From NCBI GenBank assembly GCA_963513935.1, contig OY740768.1:33416216-33480215 (forward strand): a stretch of DNA of 64,000 nucleotides. Direction: 5' to 3'. Below are positions 45,901 through 55,762 of this stretch, piece by piece. The position numbers and the translations under genes were made by a program. The DNA comes from Aphrophora alni (lineage: Eukaryota > Arthropoda > Insecta > Hemiptera > Aphrophoridae). Numbering within the stretch: the stretch's first letter is position 1; every line of letters begins with the position of its first letter. A model generated the notes under the pieces. That model was not told the DNA's origin. It saw only the letters and a program-made list of their open reading frames with translations, and did no database searches.

Positions 45901-46659
45901 AATATAGATTTGATTATTTCCTGCAGGAAAAAATTAAAAATACCTAATTCAAATAAATACATTTTTGCGAGACCAGGACTTGAAAGTAATTTTATTGGTT
46001 CTCATATTTTAGATAAATTAAGAAAACAATGTCCTGGTTTGAATAAACCCAATTATTTAACAGCAACTGGACTAAGACACCATTGTGCAACGGTATCTCA
46101 AGTACATGGTGATCAGTTTACGGAATACCTCTCACAGTTTATGGGTCACAATAAAGATATACATAAAAAGAATTATCAATTTCCTCTTTCTCTTATTCAA
46201 AAAGGAATACTTGGAAACCAAATGTTGCTGATGGAAGGCAGCGTACCTGAGTCAGCAACCATAATTAATAACAAAGACGACCAAATTAACTTAGAAATAC
46301 AAGGCTTGTCACATAATAGAGAATCAAATACTACAATGGCAGACAAAAATATTGAAAATCATGTTTACGACTTCCTTGAAGACGCTGGAACTTCTAGTAA
46401 TGATGAAGTATCAAAACCGCACATCTCTATCCGTAGAAAGAAACGATGGACAGAAGAAGAAAAAGATATTGTGATAAAGGAATTTTCTATATATATTAGA
46501 AATAAATCTAATCCTGGACTAAAAACGTGTGCTGATTTAATTTTAAAAAATCCAGTGTTAGCTAGTAGAACATCCCAACAAATCAATACCATGATTGACA
46601 ATATAATTAGAGGTAAATTGAAACTCCCATGTCGCTATAAACATTTAAAGGACGTTTAG
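33828..46659 (+). CDS. Spliced zinc-finger / tyrosine-recombinase-like protein with C-terminal SANT-like domain (972 aa, six coding exons)
   Basis: Seen: coding exons 33828-33930, 34885-35027, 35417-35563, 36028-36177, 37765-37920 and 44440-46659 have AG/GT borders, compatible phases and no internal stop; together they total 2,919 nt. Residues 1-233 match no domain I know. Residues 272-290 form a C-x2-C-x9-H-x4-H finger and 366-385 a C-x2-C-x11-H-x3-C finger. The recombinase core shows Arg in CRRRPAEAA (655-657), Arg in GLRHH (779), His in FMGH (803) and Tyr in KKNYQF (812). KKRWTEEEKDIV (from about 901) opens a SANT/Myb-like segment. Known: tyrosine recombinases cut and rejoin DNA through a 3'-phosphotyrosine; animal proteins with this finger-recombinase-SANT order occur in many phyla and usually lack an assigned function. 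Inference: nuclear and DNA-binding, possibly active. The usual HxxR histidine is Thr, so strand-exchange activity is uncertain. It could be a Crypton-like transposon gene or a domesticated copy. Confidence 0.85.
34885..35027 (+). CDS. Recombinase gene, coding exon 2
   Basis: The acceptor TTTTAG follows a pyrimidine tract and the donor is GTAACT. The first two bases complete an Asp codon with the preceding exon. The frame is Ser-rich and then reads LPDYVNLPWDELEGILQ, ending in phase 0. Confidence 0.78.
35417..35563 (+). CDS. Recombinase gene, coding exon 3
   Basis: The acceptor is TTGTAG and the donor GTAAGT. The exon is 49 whole codons, phase 0 at both ends, opening ETIRARKKLFLPTDLPL. It is Ser/Thr/Glu-rich with no known domain. 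Confidence 0.78.
36028..36177 (+). CDS. Recombinase gene, coding exon 4
   Basis: The exon is 50 codons in phase 0, opening ESSREKRECFTLTSSQ and ending in donor GTAAGT. The acceptor (CCATGAAG) is weak, but it is the only AG between the upstream in-frame stop at 35995 and the coding stretch, so I chose it. Confidence 0.68.
37765..37920 (+). CDS. Recombinase gene, coding exon 5
   Basis: The acceptor is GTTTCAG and the donor GTAAGT. The exon is 52 codons, phase 0 at both ends. It reads NFKNKTPPSTPRHIRSYNED and later LSPAEIECLPDLALPKRI, with no recognised domain. Confidence 0.78.
38465..39100 (+). repeat. Tandem repeat, about three diverged units of 230-300 bases
   Basis: CTTGAACGGTTTGAGATA-type strings recur at about 38500, 38732 and 39032, each after a CACTTAACA or CAGTAACAAC stretch. 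TATGAAAATGTCTGTGT / TATGAAAATATCTGTGT and ATCTTGAATAGTT recur between them. Confidence 0.8.
39221..39240. repeat. Perfect 20-base palindrome
   Basis: TACCGTTTTATAAAACGGTA is its own reverse complement. It borders a GC-rich patch that is out of character for this intron. Confidence 0.9.
39265..39375. other. GC-rich patch inside the last intron
   Basis: About 110 bases rich in G (GGTCGGGCGGCCGGGC, GTGTGCGTGCGTGAGTG) stand out sharply from the AT-rich intron. It is probably part of an inserted repeat; no gene is recognised. Confidence 0.5.
41411..41617 (-). pseudogene. Coding-like fragment: acidic C-terminal tail of an unknown protein
   Basis: On the minus strand a 68-codon frame without ATG reads LLLETWKSFVEHLRKLKDSL, then WELDYAVDSFTDKNRIVV, and ends in an acidic tail, SSDSEDTESNSE, before TAA. 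The composition is protein-like (amphipathic helix then acidic tail), unlike the chance frames around it. It is probably the 3' end of a transposon gene inserted in the intron. The family is not recognised. Confidence 0.4.
42422..44147. mobile_element. Foldback element built from tandem units of about 150-180 bases in both arms
   Basis: The left arm (42422 to about 43090) repeats a unit marked by TGGCAAATCTTCAACTT, CATTTAGATTTTAGGTC, GATTACGAATTAACT and ACATAAGACT. The right arm (about 43720-44147) carries three such units inverted, marked by GAAGATTTGCAA, GAGGCATC and TTAATTCTTAATCAG. The ends are near-matching (AAATGGTGGCAAATCTTC against the inverse AAATGGCGGCAAATCATG). It lies wholly inside the last intron of the recombinase gene. 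Confidence 0.72.
43694..43719 (+). repeat. Poly(A) tract, 26 bases
   Basis: An unbroken A run lies near the inner edge of the right arm of the foldback element. It could mark a retroposed sequence tail, but no body is recognised. Confidence 0.9.
44440..46659 (+). CDS. Recombinase gene, last exon: both zinc fingers, recombinase core and SANT-like domain
   Basis: The acceptor TTTTTTCAG is strong and the exon runs 739 codons to TAG without interruption. All recognisable domains lie in this exon. The order is a Lys/Arg-rich lead (KGKGKRRYDRKNYC), finger 1, a linker containing LRNKGNFIYNRKVLKE, finger 2, a helical middle region, and then the catalytic half with PGKNERHVPVLLTEQM between the first Arg and the later Arg-His-Tyr group. 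The C-terminus is basic. An in-frame ATG 18 bases before the acceptor is probably intronic. Confidence 0.9.
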   Translation, partial: VTESPFPDPIVIVVPADSEKNVTDNKGKGKRRYDRKNYCIYCECLVLNFRRHMLRRHKNEQPIAKYLAMFETCSENSKCMRGQILEELRNKGNFIYNRKVLKESHGNDLTEQLIPVKRSGINTTKSFDDYVTCVSCQALLSKKSFYKHAPKCAVNKTTTVKEQNDDCDSDDSCLERPRKCPNFVKKYGILTYPDYPELTKLMKEKIFPLLNKDDVGKAALGDSLILQLTSDFLSNHNNRKNFYSITRKMRDGAKLLLTIKQKDSEILQFEDCFKPSKINIVLQSVKEMCGCEEDGNVRVIGMPARLAWIINESCARILDNVITSDAYTDEQKEIQKREVMDFKSVVNRRWRYIVSTNAEVSRKRKKLLKPVVMPENSDIKKFAGFIKELEIKMYEELKSKISVTNYEALCEATIAHIITLCRRRPAEAASAELSYYINRNKDNYVSSEVVGTLSSEEKVAMANLDMFIVPGKNERHVPVLLTEQMKKNIDLIISCRKKLKIPNSNKYIFARPGLESNFIGSHILDKLRKQCPGLNKPNYLTATGLRHHCATVSQVHGDQFTEYLSQFMGHNKDIHKKNYQFPLSLIQKGILGNQMLLMEGSVPESATIINNKDDQINLEIQGLSHNRESNTTMADKNIENHVYDFLEDAGTSSNDEVSKPHISIRRKKRWTEEEKDIVIKEFSIYIRNKSNPGLKTCADLILKNPVLASRTSQQINTMIDNIIRGKLKLPCRYKHLKDV

Positions 46660-46940
46660 AGGTACATTTTTATGTTCTAGATTAATTTTAGAATATTCTA
46701 AATCAATATATTTTAGTTTTCAAGTTAAAAATTGAATCTTTTTTAATATCATTAATAATTTCAGTCTTAGTGACCTCTTTCTCTGATTTAATTTTTACTT
46801 TTTGAGTTTATGTTAGATTTTTGTTGCATCACTCTTATGTCTGTAACTTTTTAACAAATTAATTTACTTAATATTTTAATGTGCATTCTATTTTAATCAT
46901 GTATATACCATAATATTATTACTAAAAAAACAACTTTATA

Positions 46941-46946
46941 AATAAA
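46941..46946 (+). terminator. Candidate poly(A) signal AATAAA
   Basis: This AATAAA lies about 280 bases after the stop codon of the recombinase gene. Such hexamers are frequent by chance in AT-rich DNA, and another sits near 47066. Confidence 0.4.
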
Positions 46947-47799
46947 TTATGATAAGGATCATTAATTTTCTTGTTAATAATGTTTTTGAAGTGAAAGTTT
47001 GGACTCTGTCAAAACATTAACTTTATGACTTGTGAAATACATTGGTTTATTTTTACCTATCATCAAATAAATTTCGTCGTAATATTTTAGATTAGGTGCA
47101 CGCTCGTTAATCCGTCTCAAATTACCTTGACTAAATTTGGAAGAAAAAAAAATATGAAATTTGTTTAATTAACAAATTCTCTCTCAGAGTTTTCAGTTTT
47201 TTCTTTATTTATTAATAAAACTGATGTAAAATTTACTTTATTATGTGACTTGACTTTTTATCAATTTAAAATTTAAATAATACCATTTTTTGTTCCGTTG
47301 ACCATTTTTTATCAACTATGATCCTCTCTACAACTATATATTTAAATTCATGTATATTCCTTACTGGCTGAACATACACATTTTATAAAATTTATATCAG
47401 GTCATTGATTGTTTTATTTTTCCTGTACAATACATTTATAATAAATTTAAAACAGTATCGCTGAGTCTGATCACTGCACTATTTTTGGTCCGTTTTGCAC
47501 CAGCACTATTAAACATACATTTGAAATTTTTTTATTAGTACATTTTATAAAAAAACAGAACAAATAAACAGTTTTAACCTTGCCAAGTTTCTTTTATCAA
47601 AATAACCGAGTATAATTAATGATAATATTCACCTAACTCAGTTCTCATTAGGGTTTAATATATTTTTTTGTCCTTAGAAAGAAAAATCATTATTTCTCAT
47701 AGGGACAATACAAACATAGTAAAATAGTCAATATTTACATCTGTATATCAAAATTATTCAAAACTAAACTTATAAAACAATATTCTCCATGAAAATTAT
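46947..47799. other. Non-coding DNA between the recombinase gene and the non-LTR fragment
   Basis: AT-rich with several AATAAA-like hexamers; nothing else is recognised. Confidence 0.5.
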
Positions 47800-49253
47800 A
47801 GGAAATCCTATAGGCTCAGCCTGTTTTGGGTTCTCCAACAAAAGGAAAACAACTAAAGCAACCCCTAAAGTGCTAACATGACTATAATTACAAACAAATT
47901 ATTCCATAATTATGATAATTTGGCGATCAGAACAAAGTGATCTACAGTGTTAAAATTCTTCCTGAGATCCAAAAACATACCGCCATCCCTCCTTCCCCTA
48001 TTAATATTTTTATAAATGTCAGAAATAAAATTTAGTAAAGCAACTCCAGTGCTCCTACCCACCCTAAAACCAAATTGATTCTCACTCAGAGTCTTTGTGA
48101 AGTTAAAAAAGTTAAGCAATAGAGAATACATAAGTTTCTTCAATATTTTTACGAATATGGATAGTAGCAAGATATGTCTATAGTTGTTTGGGTCCTCTCT
48201 ATCTACATTCTTAAAAACTGGAACAACAACAGCATATTTCAATTTAGTAGAAAAACACCAGTCTCAAAGCTATTGAACTGGACAAATATTGTAAATGTAA
48301 GTGAGAATTGGTGCAATTTTCTCTGTTTCAAGCTTAACAAGTTTCGTAGTTGTACCATTATAACCAGGTGCTTTTTTCACTTTAAGAGACTTTATTATCT
48401 TTAGGACCTCATCTGATAAAAGTAACAAGCATAGATGCCGAATCAGAAACTGTGCCAAAACCTCGTTATACCCATCTATAGAACTTCCAAATTTCCATAT
48501 TTTTATTTTTGTCAACTTTAACAACAGATGAGAAGTGATTATTGAGAGAATTAGCAATATTAATAGATGACGTATACACGTTATTTTCATAAACAATTTG
48601 ACCAATACTATTTTTATAAGAATGTATTTAGCCTGTTAAGTATTTTACATACCCTCTTTAAGATTAAACTCATTCATGTAAGAGCTCTCTTTTAAATTTA
48701 TAATTTCTTGATTTAATCTATTTCTAAAACTAACATAATATATTTTAGGAATGATATTACTTTTATGTTTCTTAACCCTCTTAAATAGTTTATTCGTATG
48801 ATCAATCTTACATTCTAATTCATCTGTAATCCAATCTTTTAATTTAATTTTATTATTCCCCATCTTGCATAGTTCTCTACCACTAACCAAACAGTTATTA
48901 AAAATGGAAATAAACTCATCATTAGCTTCCGATGCACTATTATTGTTAAACACTGTATCTCAATTTAAGGATCTAAATTCCCATAAATAAACATTATTAT
49001 TGATTCTACTGACCCTTCTCTTTAACTGATTACTTCTGTGACTATCATTTACATTCTGATAATGTAAGAAAACAAAGCATAAACCAATTAAACTATGATC
49101 AGATATACCTAAATTCAATATAAAAGGTACTTGTACAACATTTAAAATTACTTGTTTTAGCAAACTAACCAATATATGGTCTATGCAGATAGAGGATATA
49201 TTTGTTGTTCTAGTTCCCTCATTTACAAGAGACAGAGAGCCATATTTACTCAT
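47800..49253 (-). pseudogene. Decayed non-LTR retrotransposon fragment: endonuclease C-terminus and part of reverse transcriptase
   Basis: On the minus strand, reading from high to low coordinates, are the tail of an endonuclease (SSICIDHILV, GISDHSLIGL), a linker, and RT blocks: VKKAPGYNGT, VPVFKNVDREDPNNYRHI, ENQFGFRVGRST and motif A as MFLDLRKNFNTVDH (usually KAFDTVDH). A further block, GVALVVFLLLENPKQ, reaches about 47.80 kb after an in-frame stop. The pieces lie in different frames with stops between them. The catalytic YADD box and everything beyond are missing, as is most of the endonuclease. It is dead, and looks like a Jockey/CR1-type element. It lies between the recombinase gene and the proposed right end of that element. 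Confidence 0.82.
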
Positions 49254-49474
49254 AATATTTAGATATCGGGCATTTTTAAATTTATGTATATCTTATTTTA
49301 TTTATACATTGATATGTGTATGTAAATCATATTTGTTAATAAATATACTCATACGTTTACTATGTATAATGTTTTATTTCAACTACCTCATGTGTAGGCC
49401 TAACTATAACTTATTATAGTTTTATAAATATCTAAATAAAGTTTTTTTGAATAAAAAAAATAATATTATTGAAA

Positions 49475-49690
49475 AATAGTTTCATCAAAATCTAAATAGA
49501 GTTTTTTGAAACTATAATATTATTATTAAAAAATAGAATTTTATTTTAAAACTTTCACTCTAACATTATTATAGTTTCATCAAAATCATAATAGGGTTAT
49601 TTTAAAACAAACTTTCACACTAACATTATTATAGTTTCATCAAAATCTATATAGAGTTATTTAAAAACTTTCACATTAACATTAAGTGTC
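49475..49690 (+). repeat. Tandem repeat, about 60-65-base units, three copies
   Basis: TAGTTTCATCAAAATC recurs at about 49478, 49571 and 49633, and ACTTTCAC followed by TCTAACATTATT, ACTAACATTATT or ATTAACATTA recurs in step. Confidence 0.82.
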
Positions 49691-50103
49691 ATCTAAGTGA
49701 AGGTCAACAAATAATAACGTTGAAATTTATATATTTGTGTTGTACTACACAATAGTTCATAAACAAGTTCAAGTAATATAATATTCTTAGAAATAAATGT
49801 TTACAAATTATATACTTTCATTAACATTTGTATAAAACAATTGCAATCTAAAATAGTTTATACACATATTCAAACAGATTACTTTAATTTCAGATAACAA
49901 CAAGTCTTTATTAATAGTTTCACTTTTTAAAACACTTATGTCCATTTCGTTCAAAATATTTACTAAATAACTTTTTACCACAGAGTCGTATTTTGATGAT
50001 TCACTTGGTACATTAGTTAATAAGTATTTGATGATTTAGAAACGAGCGTTGTTACAAAGACCAATGGAAGGAACCTGGTAAAATACATAATAACTAATCA
50101 TGT

Positions 50104-50395
50104 AGCGGTCTCCTACCTCATTTCGTATTTAGCCAATAACAAGCCAGCCATCTTGCCGGAACGCAATTGTCTGCACAGTTGTAAAAATATATATACTGAC
50201 CGCTATATGCTGTTGCTACTACACGGACCGCTTATTTTAAAAACATATATATATTTATAGTATATGTTAATATATTCGTTCAAAACCTTGTAAATGATCA
50301 ATATATACCAAAACTTCTATTTAAAACGTTACTGTATTCAAAATAAAAGGGGGGTCCCATGGAACGCTTTCTTATTTTGAATTTTACAGGACCGC
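50104..50395. promoter_or_regulatory. Right cluster of GCGGTC-type motifs, mostly inverted
   Basis: GACCGC (inverse of GCGGTC) occurs at 50198-50203, 50226-50231 and 50390-50395. One direct copy, GCGGTC, sits at 50104-50109. The context of the 50198 copy, inverted, reads AGCATATAGCGGTCAGT, close to the left AGAATATGGCGGTCATT. Confidence 0.5.
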
Positions 50396-50411
50396 TTGTT
50401 GATGGAGTTAC

Positions 50412-50414
<3 letters not shown>

Positions 50415-50447
<33 letters not shown>
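50415..50447 (+). repeat. (TA)n tract at proposed right end
   Basis: A TA run after GGAGTTACACAAATA. Confidence 0.93.
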
Positions 50448-50451
<4 letters not shown>

Positions 50452-51439
50452 CATAAATAACTAAAGGTGTGTTTTTTTACATAAATAAATAAATAAAAAT
50501 TTACATAGATAACTGTTTTTTTTCTACATACGAATTTATAATTCTGTTTTTGATAACTTTGTACCCACATGATTTAAGTCAGTCATTAAAATTATCTAAA
50601 TTGTTTTGGGCAAGTTCTTAAGTTTTATTATAATTGTGATTTTAATCTAAAAATTAAATATCACTTAGTCGATTGGATAGACTACCCAACATGAAGTTTT
50701 CAAATAGTCTATTGCAGGTTTGTTAAATAAACTTGGAATTCTCCAGTTGTCTCTACCACGTGGCACACGGTGGTGACAGTTAACCTGCGGTTGTATTATA
50801 CAAACTATCTGAAACTGTAGTTCTAAAAGAAACTTTTTTTAGGTTTTATTACTGACCACATATCACTTGAATTAAAAGTGTCAAATAATATAAAATATTT
50901 GCTTCAATTGTATATTAATTAAAATTAATGTAGTACGTTACAGCATTAGTGATATTCTTAATACCTGAATGTATATTTCATTATGAGCGTCGTATTTAAT
51001 ATGAAAACTAAAGATCAAATGAATCATTTACTGAGAGAGTACCTATATAAAATATATAATCAATTCTGGTTTAAAGTGATTTTATAATGATTGATTATTC
51101 TTATGATTAATATGGTTTAATCGTACATTTCCCATCGTTTGTGTATACATTTGTACACGACATTTCGAGAATATTAATCAACATTGTTATCAAGTGTTAA
51201 TATACAAAGCTTTCGGAGTATCCTATTAAAAAACCAAGTTTATACATAAGGCCGTTATGACTTCCGTTAATAAAAACCTAATTAAAAAATGTGGAATAAA
51301 TTATTCTACTTTAAATAAGGCTTTTTTTAACGTTCAATTTTGCCGCTTCTTCCAGAAATGGAAATCATGAGGCGATCGATGCCTAACTTTTGAAAGAGGT
51401 GACAAAACGTTGTTTACCCCGATAAATAGTTAGGACTAA
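50448..51439. other. Non-coding DNA
   Basis: No gene is seen. It includes a short AATA run near 50485. Confidence 0.5.
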
Positions 51440-51700
51440 TTTCTTTTTGTTCCATTCCTTTAACAATCAGTTGATTGCCGTTCTTTGCGTAGTGTAGACC
51501 TGTGTGTTGTGGTTTTATCTAATCACGCTTGTACTTAGTTTTAGCTTTGACGGCTCAGACCTAGATTTACTGTTGCATTCTTTTCTTGGGTTCTAGATTT
51601 AGTTTTAGTTACCAACATGGCCATAGGCACTAGGCTATCTTGGTGTTTCCTCTTTTATGCATTAAGTTTTATACTTGATAACGAGAGTTGATTTGTACTT
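51440..51700 (+). repeat. Dispersed repeat, copy 1 (partner at 54435-54665)
   Basis: Words shared in order with the partner include GTTCTTTG, GTGGTTTTATCTAA against GTGGTTTTTCTAAA, CACG, TTGTACTTAGTTTT, TAGATTTA, GTTAGTT-like, ACTAGGC and TTGATA. Confidence 0.7.
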
Positions 51701-54434
51701 TGAAATGTCGTTTGTTAGATTTTATAAACAAAAACGAAGGAAAATATCCGATTAAATCATTTTAATAATATAACATCAGTTAAATATTTACAAATTTAAA
51801 GAAATTATACGAAAACTCGACAAAGTTTAAAATAAAATTAAACTTATATTCAAATAAAATTATAGTCTAGGTAACATGTTTCCACTATAAGATGGAAATT
51901 GTATCATAAATCTTTGTTAGGTGTGTATTATCGTTAACTTATTAAACGAGAATTTAAAAATGAAATATGTAACTAAGAAATTGTGATAATCCGAAATAAT
52001 AATATCTAGGAGAAAAAATTAGTGTCAGCTAAAAACATGGTCTGAAACTCATTACTTACATTTTTCTTACAAAAATATTTGACATTTTATTCTATGTAAT
52101 TTTGCGGGAGACATTTAAAAGTCATGAATACCAGGAAATTAAAGAATGCAGTCGTCTGAAATCTTATCACTTTCTTCTCGAAATCTAGAAATAAAGTTAT
52201 GTAACGGGTAGAATTTTTTTCATAAACACCCAAAGCATCATTTTTAGGAAACAAAAATAATAAATATTACCCAGTAGTATATATGAACAGTAGAGAAAAT
52301 ACTGTTTTAAACTGAATTAGTTGGTAACAACTCATAGTGTTTATTTTGTATTTTTGCGAATTATGAATTAAAGTTGTCTTCGAAATACATTATTGCATAC
52401 GTTAATAAGTCAGAAGTATGAAGAATGTAATCTAGGAAGTAAGTCGTTGAACCTGAATTTCTAGTCTCTGTAACATCTTTCCGCTTATGGTAATGTACAT
52501 TTTCAAACAAACAACATATTCTCCATGCCTGAAATTGTTGTTATTATAAAACTGAGTTGTTGAAAAATAAGGTAAAATAGTAAGTTTAGTTCTATTTTGT
52601 AAACTATTTACTTATTTCAAGTTACAAATTTTAATATGCATTCTACCGCGTGATCCAAAATAACCATACACTAAAATATAATTTATTAATTATAATGAGC
52701 TAATATGTATACAGGTTTAACTGCACTTATAGCGAGAATACAGACTTACATTTCACGAGAAACGGAATTATAATTTAAGTCTACAATGAATGTGGGACAT
52801 TTACTCCACTAGAGTCTGTGCTGGCTTCAGTGTGTTTGGATATTGTTTGCTGTAACCTTTCGCAGAGTCTCTGCATTTGTTCTGACGATTGAAACCCCAA
52901 TTTTCCGTCTACGTTCATCTAATGTTCGTGAGTTACTTTTATATACATTATGATTTAGGCAACTCCAAAGATAAGTCTGGTGACCTAACCAACCTAATTA
53001 TGCAGTAGAACTCTTGCAACATGAGCATCGTGGAATTACTTTTTAACCTGTTGCCTGTCTTGCTGTAACCAACACACCCGTTCGTCACTTTCTACAGCAT
53101 TATAAACCGATGAAATATACCCTAAAATGTTCAGCACAAATTGTAATAATTTGGCCAATGATTCTTTTTCTCGAAATATCATTTTTTTTTCTTTTTGTTA
53201 GAATGGAACGACTTCTCGTGAAAATCTGTAGAAGTAGTCTGACTGTTGATGTTTCCGCTAAGATGGAAGCATATTAGTCTCATTTGAGAATAAAACAATA
53301 TATGGTAGCTGTTCACTCCAAACAATTTTACACAAACGTTGTAATTATGTCTTGATGTGAACATTCACATTCAAGAATAAGTTTAAATTTTGTTTCAATT
53401 CTAACTAAAGAAGTAATTTAACCTGTATTTTTATTACGTTTTTGTATTGTTACTTTTATTTATATACTAGACACATTGATAAGGTAGGACATCTTAATAT
53501 GGAAAACCATCAGGACATCTCATCGATATAAGCTAAACAAGTGAACCTCATATTTAAATGTCTAAATCTAAAATACCTATCACAGCCGAGTTGCAGATAG
53601 AAAAGTATAATATCGGAGGCCATATATATTAAAAGATAAATATCAGAAACCTGTTGCATGATAAACTACAATCTAATTTCATTAATGTTGTAAATGTAAC
53701 TTGCAAAAGTACCACTGATCAGGTGGACTAATAATTAATGATAATTACTTGCCTTCGTGGAACCAAAATAATACTGACAATTTGATAAATTGTAATTTGT
53801 AAAATTTGCTAACATTATTAGTGCATTCGTGCTACTGGTCTCTGAAGAATTTATTTAGTAATTGAAAATTATTATGCAAGTTTCTCTGCAATAGTCCATT
53901 AGTATATGTATTTATAACTACAAATATGTATAAACTGTGTTGACAAGGTTCACTTGCAATGAGTCGTCACCAACTGAAATAAAATACAATTTCTCACAAC
54001 AAGTACTTTATGTATGTAAAACATTCAAAGTGTTATTAAAGTTTGTTAACAATAGTAAATATGACTAGACGATCAAAACATGCAGATGTGTTACAGCTAT
54101 ATATATACGCTCTATTATAATTTAACAGAAGGTTTATTATTTATCAGCACACTTTTATCTGTCATTTTGAATCCAACTTTTTTTAAGCAAACTAATAGGC
54201 TGAGAATTCTATTTAGATATTATATACATTACCAGAAAATCGTAAAAATTCTCCTGAATAATAAATGGCAAACTTTTTTTTAAATACGCATCACATCAGT
54301 GTTCTAATGTTAGTACTGTTTTGTGGGGTAAAAATATATACAATACTTTTTCCCAGTTTCATTTCTTGTGCGATTTTTGCTATCATTGCTTAGCTGATAC
54401 CTCGAAAACTCAAAAAACTGGTTAAATGATTAAT
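51701..54434. other. Non-coding DNA
   Basis: No gene or clear repeat is recognised; the open frames here are short and AT-driven. Confidence 0.5.
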
Positions 54435-54665
54435 TGTCACCGTATGCTTCATCCGTGAGTTGCTCCTGTTCTTTGTATTGTGCAGTTCTGCGCCTTGTGG
54501 TTTTTCTAAACACGTTTGTACTTAGTTTTGACTGTTCAGGCATTTCTTAGGTTATAGATTTAATGTTAGTTCAAGACTACTAGGCCTTGATGGCGTTTTT
54601 CAGTTTTCTCATATACTAGGTTTATTAGTTGATATCGAAGATTGTATCATATTCTCAAAACGTCG
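54435..54665 (+). repeat. Dispersed repeat, copy 2 (partner at 51440-51700)
   Basis: It is in the same orientation as copy 1, about 3.0 kb downstream; the best shared stretch is around TTGTACTTAGTTTT. Confidence 0.7.
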
Positions 54666-55694
54666 TGCATTAATTTTTATATACATAAATAACAGCAAAT
54701 GTTCAATAAAACCACATTAATCATACTGTATGTATATCTAAATTTGGAACACACGGTTTTGCTTAACTAATAGTTTCAATTTGTGTTCGAATTTTCCGTA
54801 CTGTTGTAAAAAAAAAAAATTTTAGAGTAAGAAATGTTTGTTCAATCTAGCGTTCACCTATTTCTAATATTCACAAATTTTTAATTTAAAAAAAAAATTA
54901 CATTTAATATACCAATGTTTCTCTATCTAACCAAATAAATTTTACAATATGAAATTCGTTTTTAGCCGATCTTTTCTACTTTTGGATATAACATTTTATA
55001 AACAAAATTATAAAAAAATCAACAGACGTTGAAATTAAAAATCAGAAAATGAAACCTGTCCTTCATCAGTTTTTGTTTCTAATTCTTTACAAACAGTTTT
55101 TTTATTTTTTTATAGTGGCTTGACACATTGGCTTGGGTTATGCATTCTAATATTTTCTAAAATGTTATGCGATTTGTTTTCAAGGATTTGTCTAGTAGTC
55201 TCCTATTTGTTTTATCAATAACTTGCGTTCCGAAGTTTTGAGATATAGCACGTATATATTTTTTTCGTTGCCTTAGTGACATAGATAGACATCGTTTCAA
55301 AAATCATTTTATTCAAATTAACACAATATTCCTTAAAACAAAAATATTTCTATAACAAACTCGTCATGGATTATTGAAGCCCATCCAAAATGTTTCTCTG
55401 AACAGCGTGTATTTAGAAAGTAAATAAGTTGTTTTGATTTTACCTGACAAAGTTTGAATCCTTACATAACTTTATATGATTCGTACTTTGAGAGTTATTA
55501 CAGAAATGTTTTTCTTTAATGGGAATTCCAAGAGAAACTATGAAAATTAGTGTAAACATTAGCAGCCTGTTTTGAATTATTATAATTTCATTTCTCCTCC
55601 GGCAATATTTGTAGTAACTTCTAATTAGTTAGTTAGTGTATTAGGGTGTTCCGATACCAATTACAAGTACATAAATTGTATAGTTTGTAAGACA

Positions 55695-55762
55695 TCACGA
55701 TGAAAGTTTGTCCCCACAGGGCCCGCAATGTGTACTCAGTTCCCACTGCGCCACGCTGTTAT
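55695..55762 (-). repeat. Possible tRNA-derived SINE head (A-box only)
   Basis: The minus strand reads AGCGTGGCGCAGTGGGAACT in a GC-rich island. TGGCGCAGTGG fits the RNA polymerase III A-box pattern TRGYNNARNNG. No good B-box (GGTTCGANNCC) follows, so this is tentative. Confidence 0.25.

Larger units (their letters stand above)
32757..50416. mobile_element. Proposed large element carrying the recombinase gene (hypothesis)
   Basis: Left TATAACCCCAGAATATGGCG followed by GTCATTTA and the inverse of the right end, TGTAACTCCATCAACAAGCG followed by GTCCTGTA, share the spaced pattern TAAC-x-CCA-x6/7-GCGGTC-x-T-x-TA. Both abut TA tracts and both carry GCGGTC clusters. The gene, its promoter and its poly(A) signal lie between. 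No target duplication beyond TA can be defined. Textbook Cryptons lack inverted repeats, so the ends need comparison with other copies. Confidence 0.3.

Noticed and set aside
45165..46601. Minus-strand frames of 64-78 codons within the recombinase exon
   Set aside because: They are antisense shadows of the coding exon.
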